Of a DNA stretch of 64,000 nt, positions 20,631 to 31,102 are shown piece after piece (position 1 is the first letter of the stretch; each line of letters begins with the position of its first letter). Location of the stretch: the NCBI GenBank assembly GCA_019279435.1, contig JAAALK010000286.1, positions 19,177,931-19,241,930 on the forward strand, given 5' to 3'. The position numbers and the translations under genes are program-made. Source of the stretch: Zizania palustris (taxonomy: Eukaryota; Streptophyta; Magnoliopsida; Poales; Poaceae). A model generated the notes under the pieces. The model had not been told where the DNA came from. It searched no databases and saw nothing but the letters and a program-made list of their open reading frames with translations.

Positions 20631-23600
20631 ATGGTTGGGACTCCTCCCTCCTCCCACGTCGATCCTGCTGATCAGCCTCGCCTAGATGGCGATGCTCCTT
20701 CGCAGACCGACGCCGAGGCTCGCCGCGCCCTCCGCGAGGCTGCTCTGGCCGCCGCTCAGGCCGCTGAGCAGGAAGCCGCCGCCGCCTCCAACGAGCGCGA
20801 CGCTGCCGCGGAGCGCGTCCGCACTGCCCTCGCTCGGGCGGCCAAGGCCCGGGCCGACGCCGCCGCCGCGGTTGATCCCGTCGATCAGCCTCACGCGGGC
20901 GGCGACATGAGCGTCACCCACGCCATGATGCTCCACGAGGCCGCTGCCGTCCTCAACCTCCACGCCCAGGCAGTCTCCGTGCAGAATGCACGCAGCCTGG
21001 TGCCAACCGTCCTCGACACCGCCGGCAACTACCCCCGTTGGCGCGAGCAGTTCCTCCTCGCCGTCACCAAATACTCGCTGCTGGATCACGTCCACAGCGA
21101 CTCCGTCTCGGCCCTTGCCGACTGGACTCGGATGGACGCCGTCGTCAAGTCATGGCTCTACAGCACGGTCTCCGCTGACCTCGCCGACGCCGTGATCGAC
21201 CACCGCGCCTCCGCCCGCGAGGCCTGGCTCGCCATCGAGGATCACTTCCTCGGCAACCAGGAGACCCGTGCCCTCCACCTCGACGCCAAATTTCGCGCGT
21301 TTGCTCAAGGTGATCTCTCCATCACCGAGTATTGCAAGCGCTTCAAAAAGATGGCCGACGATCTCGCTGACCTCAACGAGCACGTCACTGACCGCACCTT
21401 GGTCCTCAACGTGCTTCGTGGGCTCAACGAGCGCTACAAGGACATCGGCGTCCATCTCCGGCGCGGGCGCCCGTTTCCCTCCTTCGCCGCCGTCCGCAAC
21501 GAACTCCTTCTCGAGGAGATCAACATGGTGCAGCACCCTGTTGCCCCCTCCACTGCTCTTGTCGCCACTGGCTCCTCTCGCCAGCCTGCAGCGACCGGCG
21601 GTGGCCCTCCTCGGACCGGTGGTGGCGCCCCCAAGCCGAAGAACAAGAAGAAGAAGGACCGTCGGGCTGGCAGCACCTCTGCTCCAGGTCCCAATGCTCC
21701 CTCCTCCGCACCTGGGGCGCCTGCTGGGTCTGGCGCGACCTGGCCCTCCGTCTACAATCCGTGGACCGGGTCCATTCAAATGTGGCCCGGTCCCCGGACT
21801 CCCCCGCTGGCCCCGCTCCCTCAGGGCCGTGCCGGCCCTCAGCAGCAGGCGCTGCAGCAGGCTCTGCTGGCTCAGCAGATGCAGCTTCCCCAGCCGGCCT
21901 ACCTGCCAGCCCCCGGCGTCTCCGCCCAACAGGCCTTCCAGCCGCCGCAGCTGGCGCCGTCCCACTACCAGCCCATGGTAGGCTCTCCGGTTTGGGACCA
22001 GAACTCACTGGCCTCTACATTCAGTACCATGACGGTCACTCCGCCGGTGAACAACGACTGGTACCTTGACACCGGTGCTTCCTCCCACATGACTTCCGAT
22101 GATGGTACTCTCTCTCACTCCTCAATCCCTCGGTTTCCCTCTCCCACATCCATTGTTGTCGGTAATGGTTCGCTCTTGCCCGTCACTGCCACCGGCAAGG
22201 CGCAACTTGGCCCCCTTGCTTTAAATAACGTTCTTGTTTCGCCTCAGCTTATCAAGAATCTTATTTCTGTTCGCCAATTCACTGTCGATAACAACTGCTC
22301 TGTGGAGTTTGACCCGTATGGTTGTTCTGTGAAGGATCTTCTCTCGCGGAACGTGATCATCAGGTGCAATAGCTCCGGTCCGCTCTACCCCTTGCAGCTG
22401 CCTGTCGCTCACTCCCTTGTCGCCAGCTCTTCGCCACCGTACCTGTGGCACCGTCGCCTCGGCCATCCCGGTCGCGAGGCCCTCTCCAAACTCGCTTCAG
22501 CTATTCCGGCTTGTAATAAAAGTTTGGATTCTCTATGTCATGCGTGTCAGTTGGGACGACATGTTCGTCTTCCTTTTGGTACTTCAGCGTCTCGGGCGTC
22601 AAACAACTTTGATCTTATTCATTGTGACCTATGGACATCACCTGTTGCTAGTGTCTCTGGTTACAAATATTATCTTGTTGTTCTTGACGATTGCTCACAT
22701 TACTTGTGGACATTCCCTTTACGCTTGAAATCTGACACTTTTACCACTCTGTCTAACTTCTTTGCCTATGTGTCTACCCAGTTCGGCACCCGCGTTAAGG
22801 CCATCCAGAGTGACAACGGCAAGGAGTTCGACAACTCCAGCGCCCACACCTTCTTCCTCACTCATGGCGTCTTGTTTCGCATGTCGTGTCCCTACACGTC
22901 CCCACAGAATGGCAAAGCGGAGCGGATCATTCGTACCACTAATGATGTCATCCGCTCTCTTCTGTTTCAGGCGAGCATGCCCCCTCCATATTGGGCCGAG
23001 GCGTTGCACACTGCGACCCTCCTCCTTAACATCTTGCCAACCAAGACGCTCGATTTCTCGACCCCGCACTCTGCCCTGCTTGGTAGTGCGCCGTCCTACG
23101 ATCATCTCCGCGTTTTTGGTTGTAAGTGTTATCCCAATCTCTCGGCAACTGCTCCCCACAAACTTGCACCTCGTTCTGCCCTTTGCATCTTCCTTGGCTA
23201 CTCCGCTCACCATAAGGGGTACCGATGCCTTGATCCTACCACCAATAGAGTCATCATCTCTCGTCACGTTGTCTTCGACGAGTCCACCTTCCCTTTCGCC
23301 GAGCAACCCTCGCCACCCACGGCTACGGACTTCACCTTTTTAGATGAATTCCCTAACCCGACAGTCCCTTTAGGACTGCCGACCATGTCTTCTGCAGGAT
23401 CTCCAGGCTCTCGTGGTGCCGTTCTTCCTGCACCCCCAGTCCCCCCGGGGTTCCCCGCACTCCCACGTGCGGGTACGGCGTCACGTGCGGCCTCGACTCC
23501 CTCCTCGCCGACCGGGGCGCTGTCGTCCTCGCCAGGCGCGGACACGCCGGCCCCCTCCGCACCCCCACGTGCGGGACAACCGGGCGACTTCCCCGCGCTG

Positions 23601-25385
23601 CCACGCGCAGCACCGTCTCCACCAAGCGCGCAGCCCCCAGTTCTGCGCGTCTACTCCAGGCGCCCCAAGCCGGCCGCTCCAGCCCTGGCTGGACCGGCTC
23701 CTGCGCCAGCCCCTGGAACACCGGCTGCTTCCCCAGCACCCGGCCCTCTTCCCCGGGGTGCTGTCGCCGTCCCACCTACAGTCAACCAACATCGCATGGT
23801 GACTCGGGCCAAGGATGGCTTCCGCGTGCCGGTACTATACCATGTTGCGCCCCTGTCTCCGGTTCCGAAGACCTTCCGTAGTGCCCTTGCCGATCCCAAT
23901 TGGCGGGCTGCTATGGAGGAAGAGCATACAGCGCTTCTCCAGAACCAGACTTGGGACTTGGTTCCTCGCCCCCGACATGCCAACACTGTCACGGGCAAGT
24001 GGATCTTCAAGCACAAGTTCCACGCCGATGGTTCTCTGGAACGCTACAAGGCTCGTTGGGTCCTTCGTGGTTTCACCCAGCGTCCTGGAGTTGACTTTGC
24101 CGAGACTTTCAGTCCCGTCGTCAAGCCTGCCACAGTCCGCACGGTGCTCTCTCTGGCTCTCTCCCGCCAATGGCCAATTCACCAGCTCGACGTCAAGAAT
24201 GCCTTCCTCCATGGCACCCTGACAGAAACGGTGTTCGCCGCTCAGCCCTCCGGATTCGAGGATCCTGCTCACCCCGACTTTGTTTGTCGCCTGAATAAGT
24301 CGCTTTATGGGTTGAAGCAGGCTCCTCGTGCTTGGTACAGCCGCTTCGCCACATACCTGGTCTCTCTCGGCTTTGTGGAGGCCAAGTCAGACATCTCGCT
24401 GTTCGTCTACCACCAAGGATCTGACACGGCCTATCTGCTCCTCTATGTCGACGATATTATTCTCACTGCTTCTTCGACACATCTTCTGCGGAAAGTCATC
24501 CTGGCTCTCCAGCGGGAATTTGCCATGAAGGATTTGGGAGAACTTCATCACTTCTTGGGGATGCAGGTTCAGCGCACTGCTGATGGTATGGTTCTCTCTC
24601 AGCGGCAGTATATGTTGGACATCTTGGATCGTGCTGGCATGGCGGAGTGCAAACCTTGCACTACGCCTGTTGACACCAGTCCCAAGACCTCAGCCGACTC
24701 TGGAGCTCCAGTCGCCGACCCGTCAGATTACCGCAGTCTTGCTGGCGCCCTGCAGTACCTGACCTTCACACGGCCCGACATTGCCTACGCCGTGCAGCAG
24801 GTCTGTCTTCACATGCATGATCCGCGAGAGCCTCACCTGTCCGCTCTCAAGCGCATTCTTCGGTACATTCGGGGTACTCTTCACCTGGGTCTTCATCTCC
24901 GACCATCGACTCAGGATGACTTGGTGGTCTACTCTGATGCTGACTGGGCTGGTTGTCCCGATACGCGCAAGTCCACCTCGGGCTATGCTGTGTTCCTCGG
25001 CGACAACTTGGTCTCCTGGTCCTCCAAGCGACAGAATACTGTCTCTCGCTCCAGTGCAGAAGCTGAGTACCGCGCTGTCGCCAATGGTGTTGCTGAGGCT
25101 TCTTGGCTACGCCAGCTCCTCCACGAGCTCCACATTCCGCTTCGCCGCGCCACAATTGTCTACTGTGATAATGTCAGCGCAGTCTACATGTCCTCCAACC
25201 CGGTACAACATCAACGGACGAAGCACATCGAGATCGATCTTCACTTCGTCCGTGAGAAGGTCGCCATGGGTGCCGTGCGGGTTCTTCATGTTCCCACGAC
25301 ATCCCAGTTCGCCGACGTCTTCACGAAGGGGCTGCCTTCTTCGGTGTTCACTGAGTTTCGGTCCAGTCTGAATGTCCGTGGCTAA
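20631..25385 (+). CDS. Gag-Pol polyprotein, full-length copia (1584 aa)
   Basis: One open frame from the ATG at 20631 to TAA at 25383-25385. Gag: an Ala-rich charged N-terminus with coiled-coil tendency, then the copia gag domain (about 130-300). A Lys-rich stretch (PKNKKKKDRR, near 340) stands where a zinc knuckle would be expected; no CCHC box is seen. Protease: YLDTGASSHMT, catalytic Asp about 480. Integrase: HRRLGH and CHACQLG zinc region (about 607-650), then Asp in HCDLW, Asp in QSDNGKEF and Glu in NGKAERI. A Pro-rich linker (about 910-1060) follows. Reverse transcriptase: VKNAFLHG and YVDD near 1271. RNase H: YSDADWAG near 1434 and AEAEYRA. All catalytic motifs are present, so the protein is probably active. 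Confidence 0.93.
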   Translation: MVGTPPSSHVDPADQPRLDGDAPSQTDAEARRALREAALAAAQAAEQEAAAASNERDAAAERVRTALARAAKARADAAAAVDPVDQPHAGGDMSVTHAMMLHEAAAVLNLHAQAVSVQNARSLVPTVLDTAGNYPRWREQFLLAVTKYSLLDHVHSDSVSALADWTRMDAVVKSWLYSTVSADLADAVIDHRASAREAWLAIEDHFLGNQETRALHLDAKFRAFAQGDLSITEYCKRFKKMADDLADLNEHVTDRTLVLNVLRGLNERYKDIGVHLRRGRPFPSFAAVRNELLLEEINMVQHPVAPSTALVATGSSRQPAATGGGPPRTGGGAPKPKNKKKKDRRAGSTSAPGPNAPSSAPGAPAGSGATWPSVYNPWTGSIQMWPGPRTPPLAPLPQGRAGPQQQALQQALLAQQMQLPQPAYLPAPGVSAQQAFQPPQLAPSHYQPMVGSPVWDQNSLASTFSTMTVTPPVNNDWYLDTGASSHMTSDDGTLSHSSIPRFPSPTSIVVGNGSLLPVTATGKAQLGPLALNNVLVSPQLIKNLISVRQFTVDNNCSVEFDPYGCSVKDLLSRNVIIRCNSSGPLYPLQLPVAHSLVASSSPPYLWHRRLGHPGREALSKLASAIPACNKSLDSLCHACQLGRHVRLPFGTSASRASNNFDLIHCDLWTSPVASVSGYKYYLVVLDDCSHYLWTFPLRLKSDTFTTLSNFFAYVSTQFGTRVKAIQSDNGKEFDNSSAHTFFLTHGVLFRMSCPYTSPQNGKAERIIRTTNDVIRSLLFQASMPPPYWAEALHTATLLLNILPTKTLDFSTPHSALLGSAPSYDHLRVFGCKCYPNLSATAPHKLAPRSALCIFLGYSAHHKGYRCLDPTTNRVIISRHVVFDESTFPFAEQPSPPTATDFTFLDEFPNPTVPLGLPTMSSAGSPGSRGAVLPAPPVPPGFPALPRAGTASRAASTPSSPTGALSSSPGADTPAPSAPPRAGQPGDFPALPRAAPSPPSAQPPVLRVYSRRPKPAAPALAGPAPAPAPGTPAASPAPGPLPRGAVAVPPTVNQHRMVTRAKDGFRVPVLYHVAPLSPVPKTFRSALADPNWRAAMEEEHTALLQNQTWDLVPRPRHANTVTGKWIFKHKFHADGSLERYKARWVLRGFTQRPGVDFAETFSPVVKPATVRTVLSLALSRQWPIHQLDVKNAFLHGTLTETVFAAQPSGFEDPAHPDFVCRLNKSLYGLKQAPRAWYSRFATYLVSLGFVEAKSDISLFVYHQGSDTAYLLLYVDDIILTASSTHLLRKVILALQREFAMKDLGELHHFLGMQVQRTADGMVLSQRQYMLDILDRAGMAECKPCTTPVDTSPKTSADSGAPVADPSDYRSLAGALQYLTFTRPDIAYAVQQVCLHMHDPREPHLSALKRILRYIRGTLHLGLHLRPSTQDDLVVYSDADWAGCPDTRKSTSGYAVFLGDNLVSWSSKRQNTVSRSSAEAEYRAVANGVAEASWLRQLLHELHIPLRRATIVYCDNVSAVYMSSNPVQHQRTKHIEIDLHFVREKVAMGAVRVLHVPTTSQFADVFTKGLPSSVFTEFRSSLNVRG

Positions 25386-25411
25386 GCACCGACGTTCAAA
25401 CTGCGGGGGCG

Positions 25412-25701
25412 TGTTAGCGTGATGTATAGGCCCAAGGGCCCAGGGGGGGTTCGGCTGGAACCCTAGAGGTGCCTCCCTCCCTGGTTTTGGTAGTATTTAT
25501 ATTTGGCAAGGATTCCCTAGATTATTTGGCAAGGATCTCCTAGATTAGCTGAATTAGCTCCTTCCTTGTTTAGCTATTTCCTTGTTTAGCCCTTTCCTTC
25601 TAGATTAGAGCTTTCCTATTTCCTGGGACATCCTTGCCTATATATATTGAGCCTTGGGCTCCCCCATAATCAATCTACTAATTCCCAGCCATTCTCTTTC
25701 A
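25412..25701 (+). repeat. 3' LTR of the intact copia element
   Basis: 290 bp, near identical to the 5' LTR (two substitutions). It is preceded by the polypurine tract and followed by the target duplication GCAGC. Confidence 0.92.
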
Positions 25702-26051
25702 GCAGCGACGCGACGAGGAGGTAGGAATACAAGAAAGGCACAAGCCAAACTGAATACTTGACGATTTCCTCTAGTGCATCAGCCCTGTTTAATCTAATCT
25801 AACAACCTTAATCTGATTCTAACAACCTTAATATAATTCTAACTCATTTAATCTAACCACTTAATCTAAAGTGAAATACTCTTTTAACTAAATTGGACTC
25901 TAATAGTAATAGACTTGGACTCTTTAATCAAATCTAGACTGGACTCTTAACTAACTAATCTGATTTCAACAATTAATCTGCTACAGTACCGGTGGTACTG
26001 TTCACGTGAACAGTACCGCGGCGGGCCAGGGCCTGATCTGAGGCCATGACA

Positions 26052-26381
26052 TTATTTTACTGGAACAAGAATTCTACAAACCAAACACACTCAGTCCTTA
26101 AGGATTGGAGGAAACACATCCATAAAGAAGTGGCAAGGAGGTAAAAGCTGGAATGTTTTGGGCATAAAAATTTTCTGTAGTTTCCTACTGATGGTTACCC
26201 TTGATAGACTTAATTCTACAATGTCTAGATTCTTTGTGACTAATAACGGGCAAAGCCAATAACTAGGTGAGTGGATTGTAGCGTGCTCAGCCAAATGTTT
26301 GTATTAATTGCAACTATTGCTTGGTACTCAGGTATGTTAGACTCAAGTATACGCAAACTGGGAATTTTCCGACAAAGAAAT
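26052..26381. other. Low-copy spacer between two gypsy insertions
   Basis: 330 bp of AT-rich DNA bounded by the target duplications TTATT (left) and GAAAT (right). Before the insertions it was continuous with 18694-19119 and 31754 onward. No coding frame is supported. It may have been intronic or intergenic. Confidence 0.4.
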
Positions 26382-26920
26382 TGTCATGTGGGGCATCCGA
26401 TACCAGCGTCGGTCGGGTCTTCGGGAGCAACCACCAGCCGCTCCGATCGGTTCCGCAGTGGCAGGGGCAACCGAGCAGCCGCAAAGGGCGGGTGGTTCCG
26501 CGCAGCCAGGGACGCCGGATGAGGGTTCCGCACAAACAGCCGCGCAGGCCAGAGCGCCGGTTGACCAGGGAACGAAGGAGTCAGGCTCGGCGCAGCCGTG
26601 CGCTCCGGAACAGCTAGGGGCCGGCGGCTTAGGGAGTTAGGCGCGCGCGGCCATGCAAATAGAGATGCAGCCATGCAGATTAGCCGCACGATTAGAAGAT
26701 TGATTTCCTTTTGTTAGCTGGCCTCCAGGCTATAAATAAGCCATGTATTCGGCAGTTTGGGAGTAAGCAATAAACTCCTACTTTCCTACCTCCTTCTCTA
26801 CTCTAAATCTCATCCCCTTCGCAATTGAGCAGCTAGGCAAAATCCCTAGCGCTCCTACCCGCCGAGACTACGAACTACGTAGTCGAGGCCCCGCTGTCTT
26901 GGGCGTTGAGGCCCTTGACA
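26382..26920 (+). repeat. 5' LTR of the chromovirus
   Basis: 539 bp, TGTCATGTGG to CCCTTGACA. TATA box GGCTATAAATAAGCC near 26729. It pairs with 31213-31748. Confidence 0.92.
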
Positions 26921-26985
26921 ACTTGGTATCAGGTTCCAGGCGTTCCTCGTCCACCACGACACCACCCCGTCCATCCATCGACCCC

Positions 26986-29341
26986 ATGGCCGAACCTGGC
27001 TTGTCGGAGCTGGCAGCCATGATCAAGCAGCTCGCCACGAACATGGAGTCGCTGCAGTCCAAGGTTGAAGGGCTCCAACAGGAGCGCACCGACGCATCGT
27101 CGACATGCCCACGCGCTCTGGTCACCGGCGAGCACCACAACGACCGGCCACCCTGGTTCCAGAAGATGGACTTCCCCAAATTCGACGGCAAATCCGATCC
27201 TCTCGCATTCATTAATAGATGCAAGTCCTTTTTCCATCAACAACGGATCGCCGCGGAGGAGCAGGTATGGATGGCGTCATACAATCTCGAAGGCGGTGCA
27301 CAACTGTGGTACATGCAGGTCCAGCGGGAGGAGGGCACGCCACCTTGGCGCCGGTTCACCGAGCTTCTCAATCTTCGCTTCGGGCCGCCCCTGCGAGCTA
27401 ACCCGCTAGGAGAATTGATCGCGTGCAAGCGCACGACATCCGTCGTCGACTTCCAAGAGCGATTCGAGGCGCTTCTTCCCCAGGCAGGCTACCTGTCGGA
27501 GGCACAGAAGGTGCAGATCTTCACCGCAGGACTCCAACCACCCCTCAGCCTCGACGTGGAAATACATAATCCACAGTCGTTGGTCGTCTCCATGAGCCTT
27601 GCCCGCAAGTTGGAGATGCGCGACCAATACGCCGCCACCGTCGCACCACCGGCTCGACATCAGCACAAGGGCATCTTGCAGACGCCCGCACCGCGACCGG
27701 CGCTTCCTGTGCCCGCAACACCGGCCGCACCCCAGCATGCGCCGGTCCAGATGGAAGGCCGCCAAGTCAAGAGACTGTCACAGACAGAAATGGAGGAACG
27801 TCGCCGCCATGGCCTCTGCTTCAACTGCAATGAAAAGTTCAGCCGGGGTCACAACCGGGTGTGCCAGCGCATCCTCCTCCTCGACCTCGCGCCGGACGAC
27901 GACGACGACAACGACGACACATCTGCCGACGTCGGGGACATTACGCCGGCCGAGCCCCAAATATCGCTACATGCGATCGCTGGCGTACGCACAAGCGAGA
28001 CGATGCATATGAAGATCACGCTTGGCGGCGTCTCCCTCCTCGCCCTGATCGACTCCGGCTCCACACATAACTTCATCGCCGAGGAGGCGACCAACCGCGT
28101 CAAGCTGCCGTCACCCACCATCGATAAGATGCGCGTCACGGTGGCCAATGGAGAGCGTGTGCCGTGCCATGGCGTATACCGTACGGTGGTCTTCCACGTC
28201 GAGCAAGAGGCGTTCTCGGCGGACCTCTTCGCTTTTCCACTCGCGGGCTACGACGTCATCTTGGGCACACAATGGTTGGCGACGCTGGGGCCGCTCTTGT
28301 GGGATTTCCGCACCCTCTCCATGACATTTTGGCGTGGTGACCGCCAGGTGTGCTGGCACGGCATAGCAGGTCCACCAGGATCGGCGCTGAAGACCTGTGG
28401 AGGTCGCGACTTCCTCGACGCCATCGTCGATGAGTTCGCCAGCATCTTCGCCGAGCCGACTGGCATGCCACCGCCCCGCGCACGCGACCACGGCATCAAC
28501 CTGCTACCCGGCTCCGCCCCGGTGGCCGTACGACCATACCGTTATCCGGCCGCACACAAGGACGAGCTAGAACGACAATGCACTGCCATGCTCACCCAGG
28601 GCATCATTTGTCGGAGCTGTTCCGCCTTCTCTTCGCCAGTCCTGTTGGTTCGCAAACCGGATGGGTCCTGGCGGTTTTGCGTCGACTACCGTGCACTGAA
28701 CGCCATCACCGTCAAGGATGCGTTCCCGATCCCGGTGGTGGATGAACTCCTCGACGAACTGCGTCGCGCCCGTTTCTTCACCAAGCTCGATCTGCGGTCA
28801 GGCTACCACCAAGTGCGGATGCGTTCGGAGGACGTCGCCAAGACCGCCTTCCGCACCCACGACGGCCTCTACGAGTTCCTGGTGATGCCGTTCGGCCTCT
28901 GCAATGCGCCAGCAACATTCCAGGCGCTCATGAACGACGTCCTACGGCTGTACCTAAGACGCTTCGTCCTCGTCTTCTTCGACGACATCCTCATCTACAG
29001 CGAGACGTGGGCAGATCATCTCCGACAAGTGCGAACTATCTTCACCATCCTGCATCAACACCGCCTCTTCGTCAAGCGATCCAAGTGCGCGTTCGGCGTC
29101 GAGTTGATCTCCTACCTCGGCCACATCATCTCGGCGGCAGGAGTAGCCATGGACCCCGCCAAGGTGCAGGCGGTAGCAGAGTGGCCACAACCACGCTCGG
29201 CGCGAGCGGTTCGGGGGTTTCTCGGTCTTGCGGGTTACTACCGCAAGTTCGTCAAGGAGTTTGGCGTGGTTGCCGCTCCCCTAACAGCCCTCCTCCGCAA
29301 AGAGGGGTTTTCTTGGTCACAGGAGGCGACAACAGCTTTTT
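26986..29341 (+). pseudogene. Chromovirus Gag-protease-RT region up to the first frameshift
   Basis: The likely start is the ATG at 26986 (MAEPGLSELAAMIKQLA). A coiled-coil-like N-terminus is followed by the gag domain (PKFDGKSDPLAFINRC, then FQERFEALLPQAG). A zinc-finger-like box CFNCNEKFSRGHNRVC lies near 27820-27870. The protease has LIDSGSTHNF near 28047-28076. RT carries WRFCVDYRALNAIT, LDLRSGYHQVRM and the catalytic FFDDILIYSE near 28974-29003 (FxDD in place of the commoner YxDD). The frame stays open to the T run 29337-29341, where one extra T shifts it just as RNase H begins. Confidence 0.88.
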
Positions 29342-31102
29342 GGCCCTCAAGACGGCGGTCACCACGGCACCCGTCCTCGCTTTGCCGGATTTCACCATAC
29401 GTGCAACGCCTCCACGTATGGTTTTGGGGCCGTCCTTCTCCAAGACAAGCATCCGGTGGCTTTCTTCAGCAGGTCGGCCGCACTCAGGCACCGTTCCCTA
29501 GCAGCATACGAAAGGGAACTCATCGGCCTGGTGCTGGCCATTCGCCATTGGAGGCCATACCTCTGGGGGCGCCAATTTGTGGTAAGAACCGATCATTTCA
29601 GCCTCAAGTTCCTGCTCGACCAGCGCTTGGCAACAATTCCGAAGCATCACTGGGTCGGCAAATTACTGGGATTCGACTTCACGGTGGAGTACAAGGCCGG
29701 TAATACGAACATGGTGGCGGATGCCCTCTCCCGTCGGGACACGGAGGAGCCGGCAACTATGGCCATCTCGGGTCCTCGCTTCGACTTCATTGATCAGCTG
29801 CGTCACGCAACATCATCAGACCCGGCGCTCGTCGCGATACGCGAGGAGATCACAACAGGCACCAAGGAGCCACCCTGGTCGCTCACCAACGGCCTGGTCA
29901 CCTTCAACGGCCGCCTCTACATTCCGCCGACATCGTCGTTACTTCAGGAGATCCTCGTCGCCGTACACGACGACGACCATGAAGGAGTTCAACGCACCCT
30001 ACATCGTCTACACCGCGACTTCCATGCACCTGGCCTACGTAAAACGGTGCAGGAATATATCCGCGGCTGCACCACATGCCAGAGGTACAAGTCAGATCAC
30101 TTGCATCCAGCCGGCCTGCTTCTACTCCTACCGGTACCCACGACTGTGTGGACGGACATCGGCCTCGACTTCATGGAGGCACTCCCTCGGGTGGGGGGCA
30201 AATCCGTCATCCTCACAGTGGTAGACCGCTTCAGCAAATACTATCATTTCATGGCATTGGCGCACCCATACACGGGGGAATCGGTGGCTCGAGTGTTCTT
30301 CGCCGAGATTGTGTGCCTACATGGCGTACCACAGTCCATGGTCTCGGACCATGACCCCGTTTTCACCTCGGCTTTTTGGAAGGAACTCATGCGCCTCACC
30401 GGGACAAAACTACACATGACATCAGCATTCCATCCCCAGTCGGATGGCCAGACGGAGGCTGCTAACAAAATCATTATTATGTATCTTCGTTGTTTCACAG
30501 GAGATAGACCACGACAGTGGCTCAGGTGGCTTCCATGGGCGGAGTACATCTACAACACCGCCTACCAGACGACAATCCAGGAGACTCCATTCAAGGTCGT
30601 GTACGGCCGCGATCCTCCTTCGATCATATCCTACGAGTCGGGCGACATGAGGGTGGCGGTTGTGGCGAAAAGTATGGCAGAACGGGACGAGATGCTAGCC
30701 GACGTTCGCTACCGGTTGCAACAGGCACAAGCAGTCTACAAGTCCTACTACGACAAAAACCATCGCGAAGTCCAACATGAAGTCGGCGAATGGGTGTGGC
30801 TCCGCCTTCGACAACGGGCCGCGTCATCCATCAATCTACCGACCAAGGGCAAGCTCAAGCCACGTTACTACGGGCCGTACCACATCTCAAAGGTCATCAA
30901 CGAGGTCGCGTACCGCCTTGAGCTGCCGGCACAGTCGCGGCTACACGATGTGTTCCATGTGGGCCTCCTAAAGAAGTTCGCCGGCACACCTCCAACCGCC
31001 CCGCCGGAACTTCCCCCAATCCACTACGGTGCGGCAACTCCTGAACCAGAACGCGCGACTTGCTCACGTATCGCACGAGGTGTCCGCCAGCTACTCATCT
31101 AG
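29342..31102 (+). pseudogene. Chromovirus RNase H and integrase
   Basis: After the first shift a short frame (LALKTAVTTAPVLALPDF) runs to about 29400, where a small deletion shifts it again and removes residues ahead of the RNase H start (NASTYGFGAVLLQDK). The rest is open: FFSRSAALRHRSLAAYERE, VRTDHFSLKFLLDQ, the integrase HHCC region (HDDDHEGVQRTLHRLHRDF, then CTTCQRYK), GLDFMEALPR, VSDHDPVF and SDGQTEAANK as DDE triad, and GEWVWLRL, then LHDVFHVGLLKKF. TAG at 31100-31102 ends the frame just before the chromodomain core. Confidence 0.88.

Larger units (their letters stand above)
20270..25701 (+). mobile_element. Young, apparently intact Ty1/copia element (Ale/Hopscotch-like)
   Basis: Complete structure: 5' LTR 20270-20559, PBS at 20560, single gag-pol frame 20631-25385, polypurine tract (CTGCGGGGGCG) at 25401-25411, 3' LTR 25412-25701. 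Target duplication GCAGC is at 20265-20269 and 25702-25706. The two 290-bp LTRs differ at only two positions by eye, so the insertion is recent. Short LTRs, one polyprotein frame and no env-like gene fit the Ale/Hopscotch type; the lineage call is tentative. It looks capable of autonomous movement. Confidence 0.92.
19120..26051 (-). mobile_element. Internally deleted Ty3/gypsy element, interrupted by a copia insertion
   Basis: On the minus strand: 5' LTR 26051-20155 (split by the copia at 20265-25706), PBS-like TGGCATCAGATGG directly after it, about 580 bp of internal sequence, then 3' LTR 19573-19120. Target duplication TTATT is at 19115-19119 and 26052-26056. The LTRs are about 460 and 454 bp, running TGTCATGGCC to GTGACA (the outer end mutated). 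The interior keeps only a gag start and a short tail resembling the C-terminus of the chromovirus at 26382-31748 (LEDKLV). All of pol is missing, so it is non-autonomous. Confidence 0.85.
20155..26051 (-). repeat. 5' LTR of the deleted gypsy element, split by the copia insertion
   Basis: The two parts, 20155-20269 and 25707-26051, sum to 460 bp. The split point carries the duplicated target GCAGC (20265-20269 and 25702-25706). A 24-bp perfect palindrome with a central CACGTG lies at 25994-26017. Confidence 0.85.

Noticed and set aside
20682..24272. Many 100-270-codon frames opposite or overlapping the copia polyprotein
   Set aside because: Shadow frames of a GC-rich coding sequence; no domain recognised.
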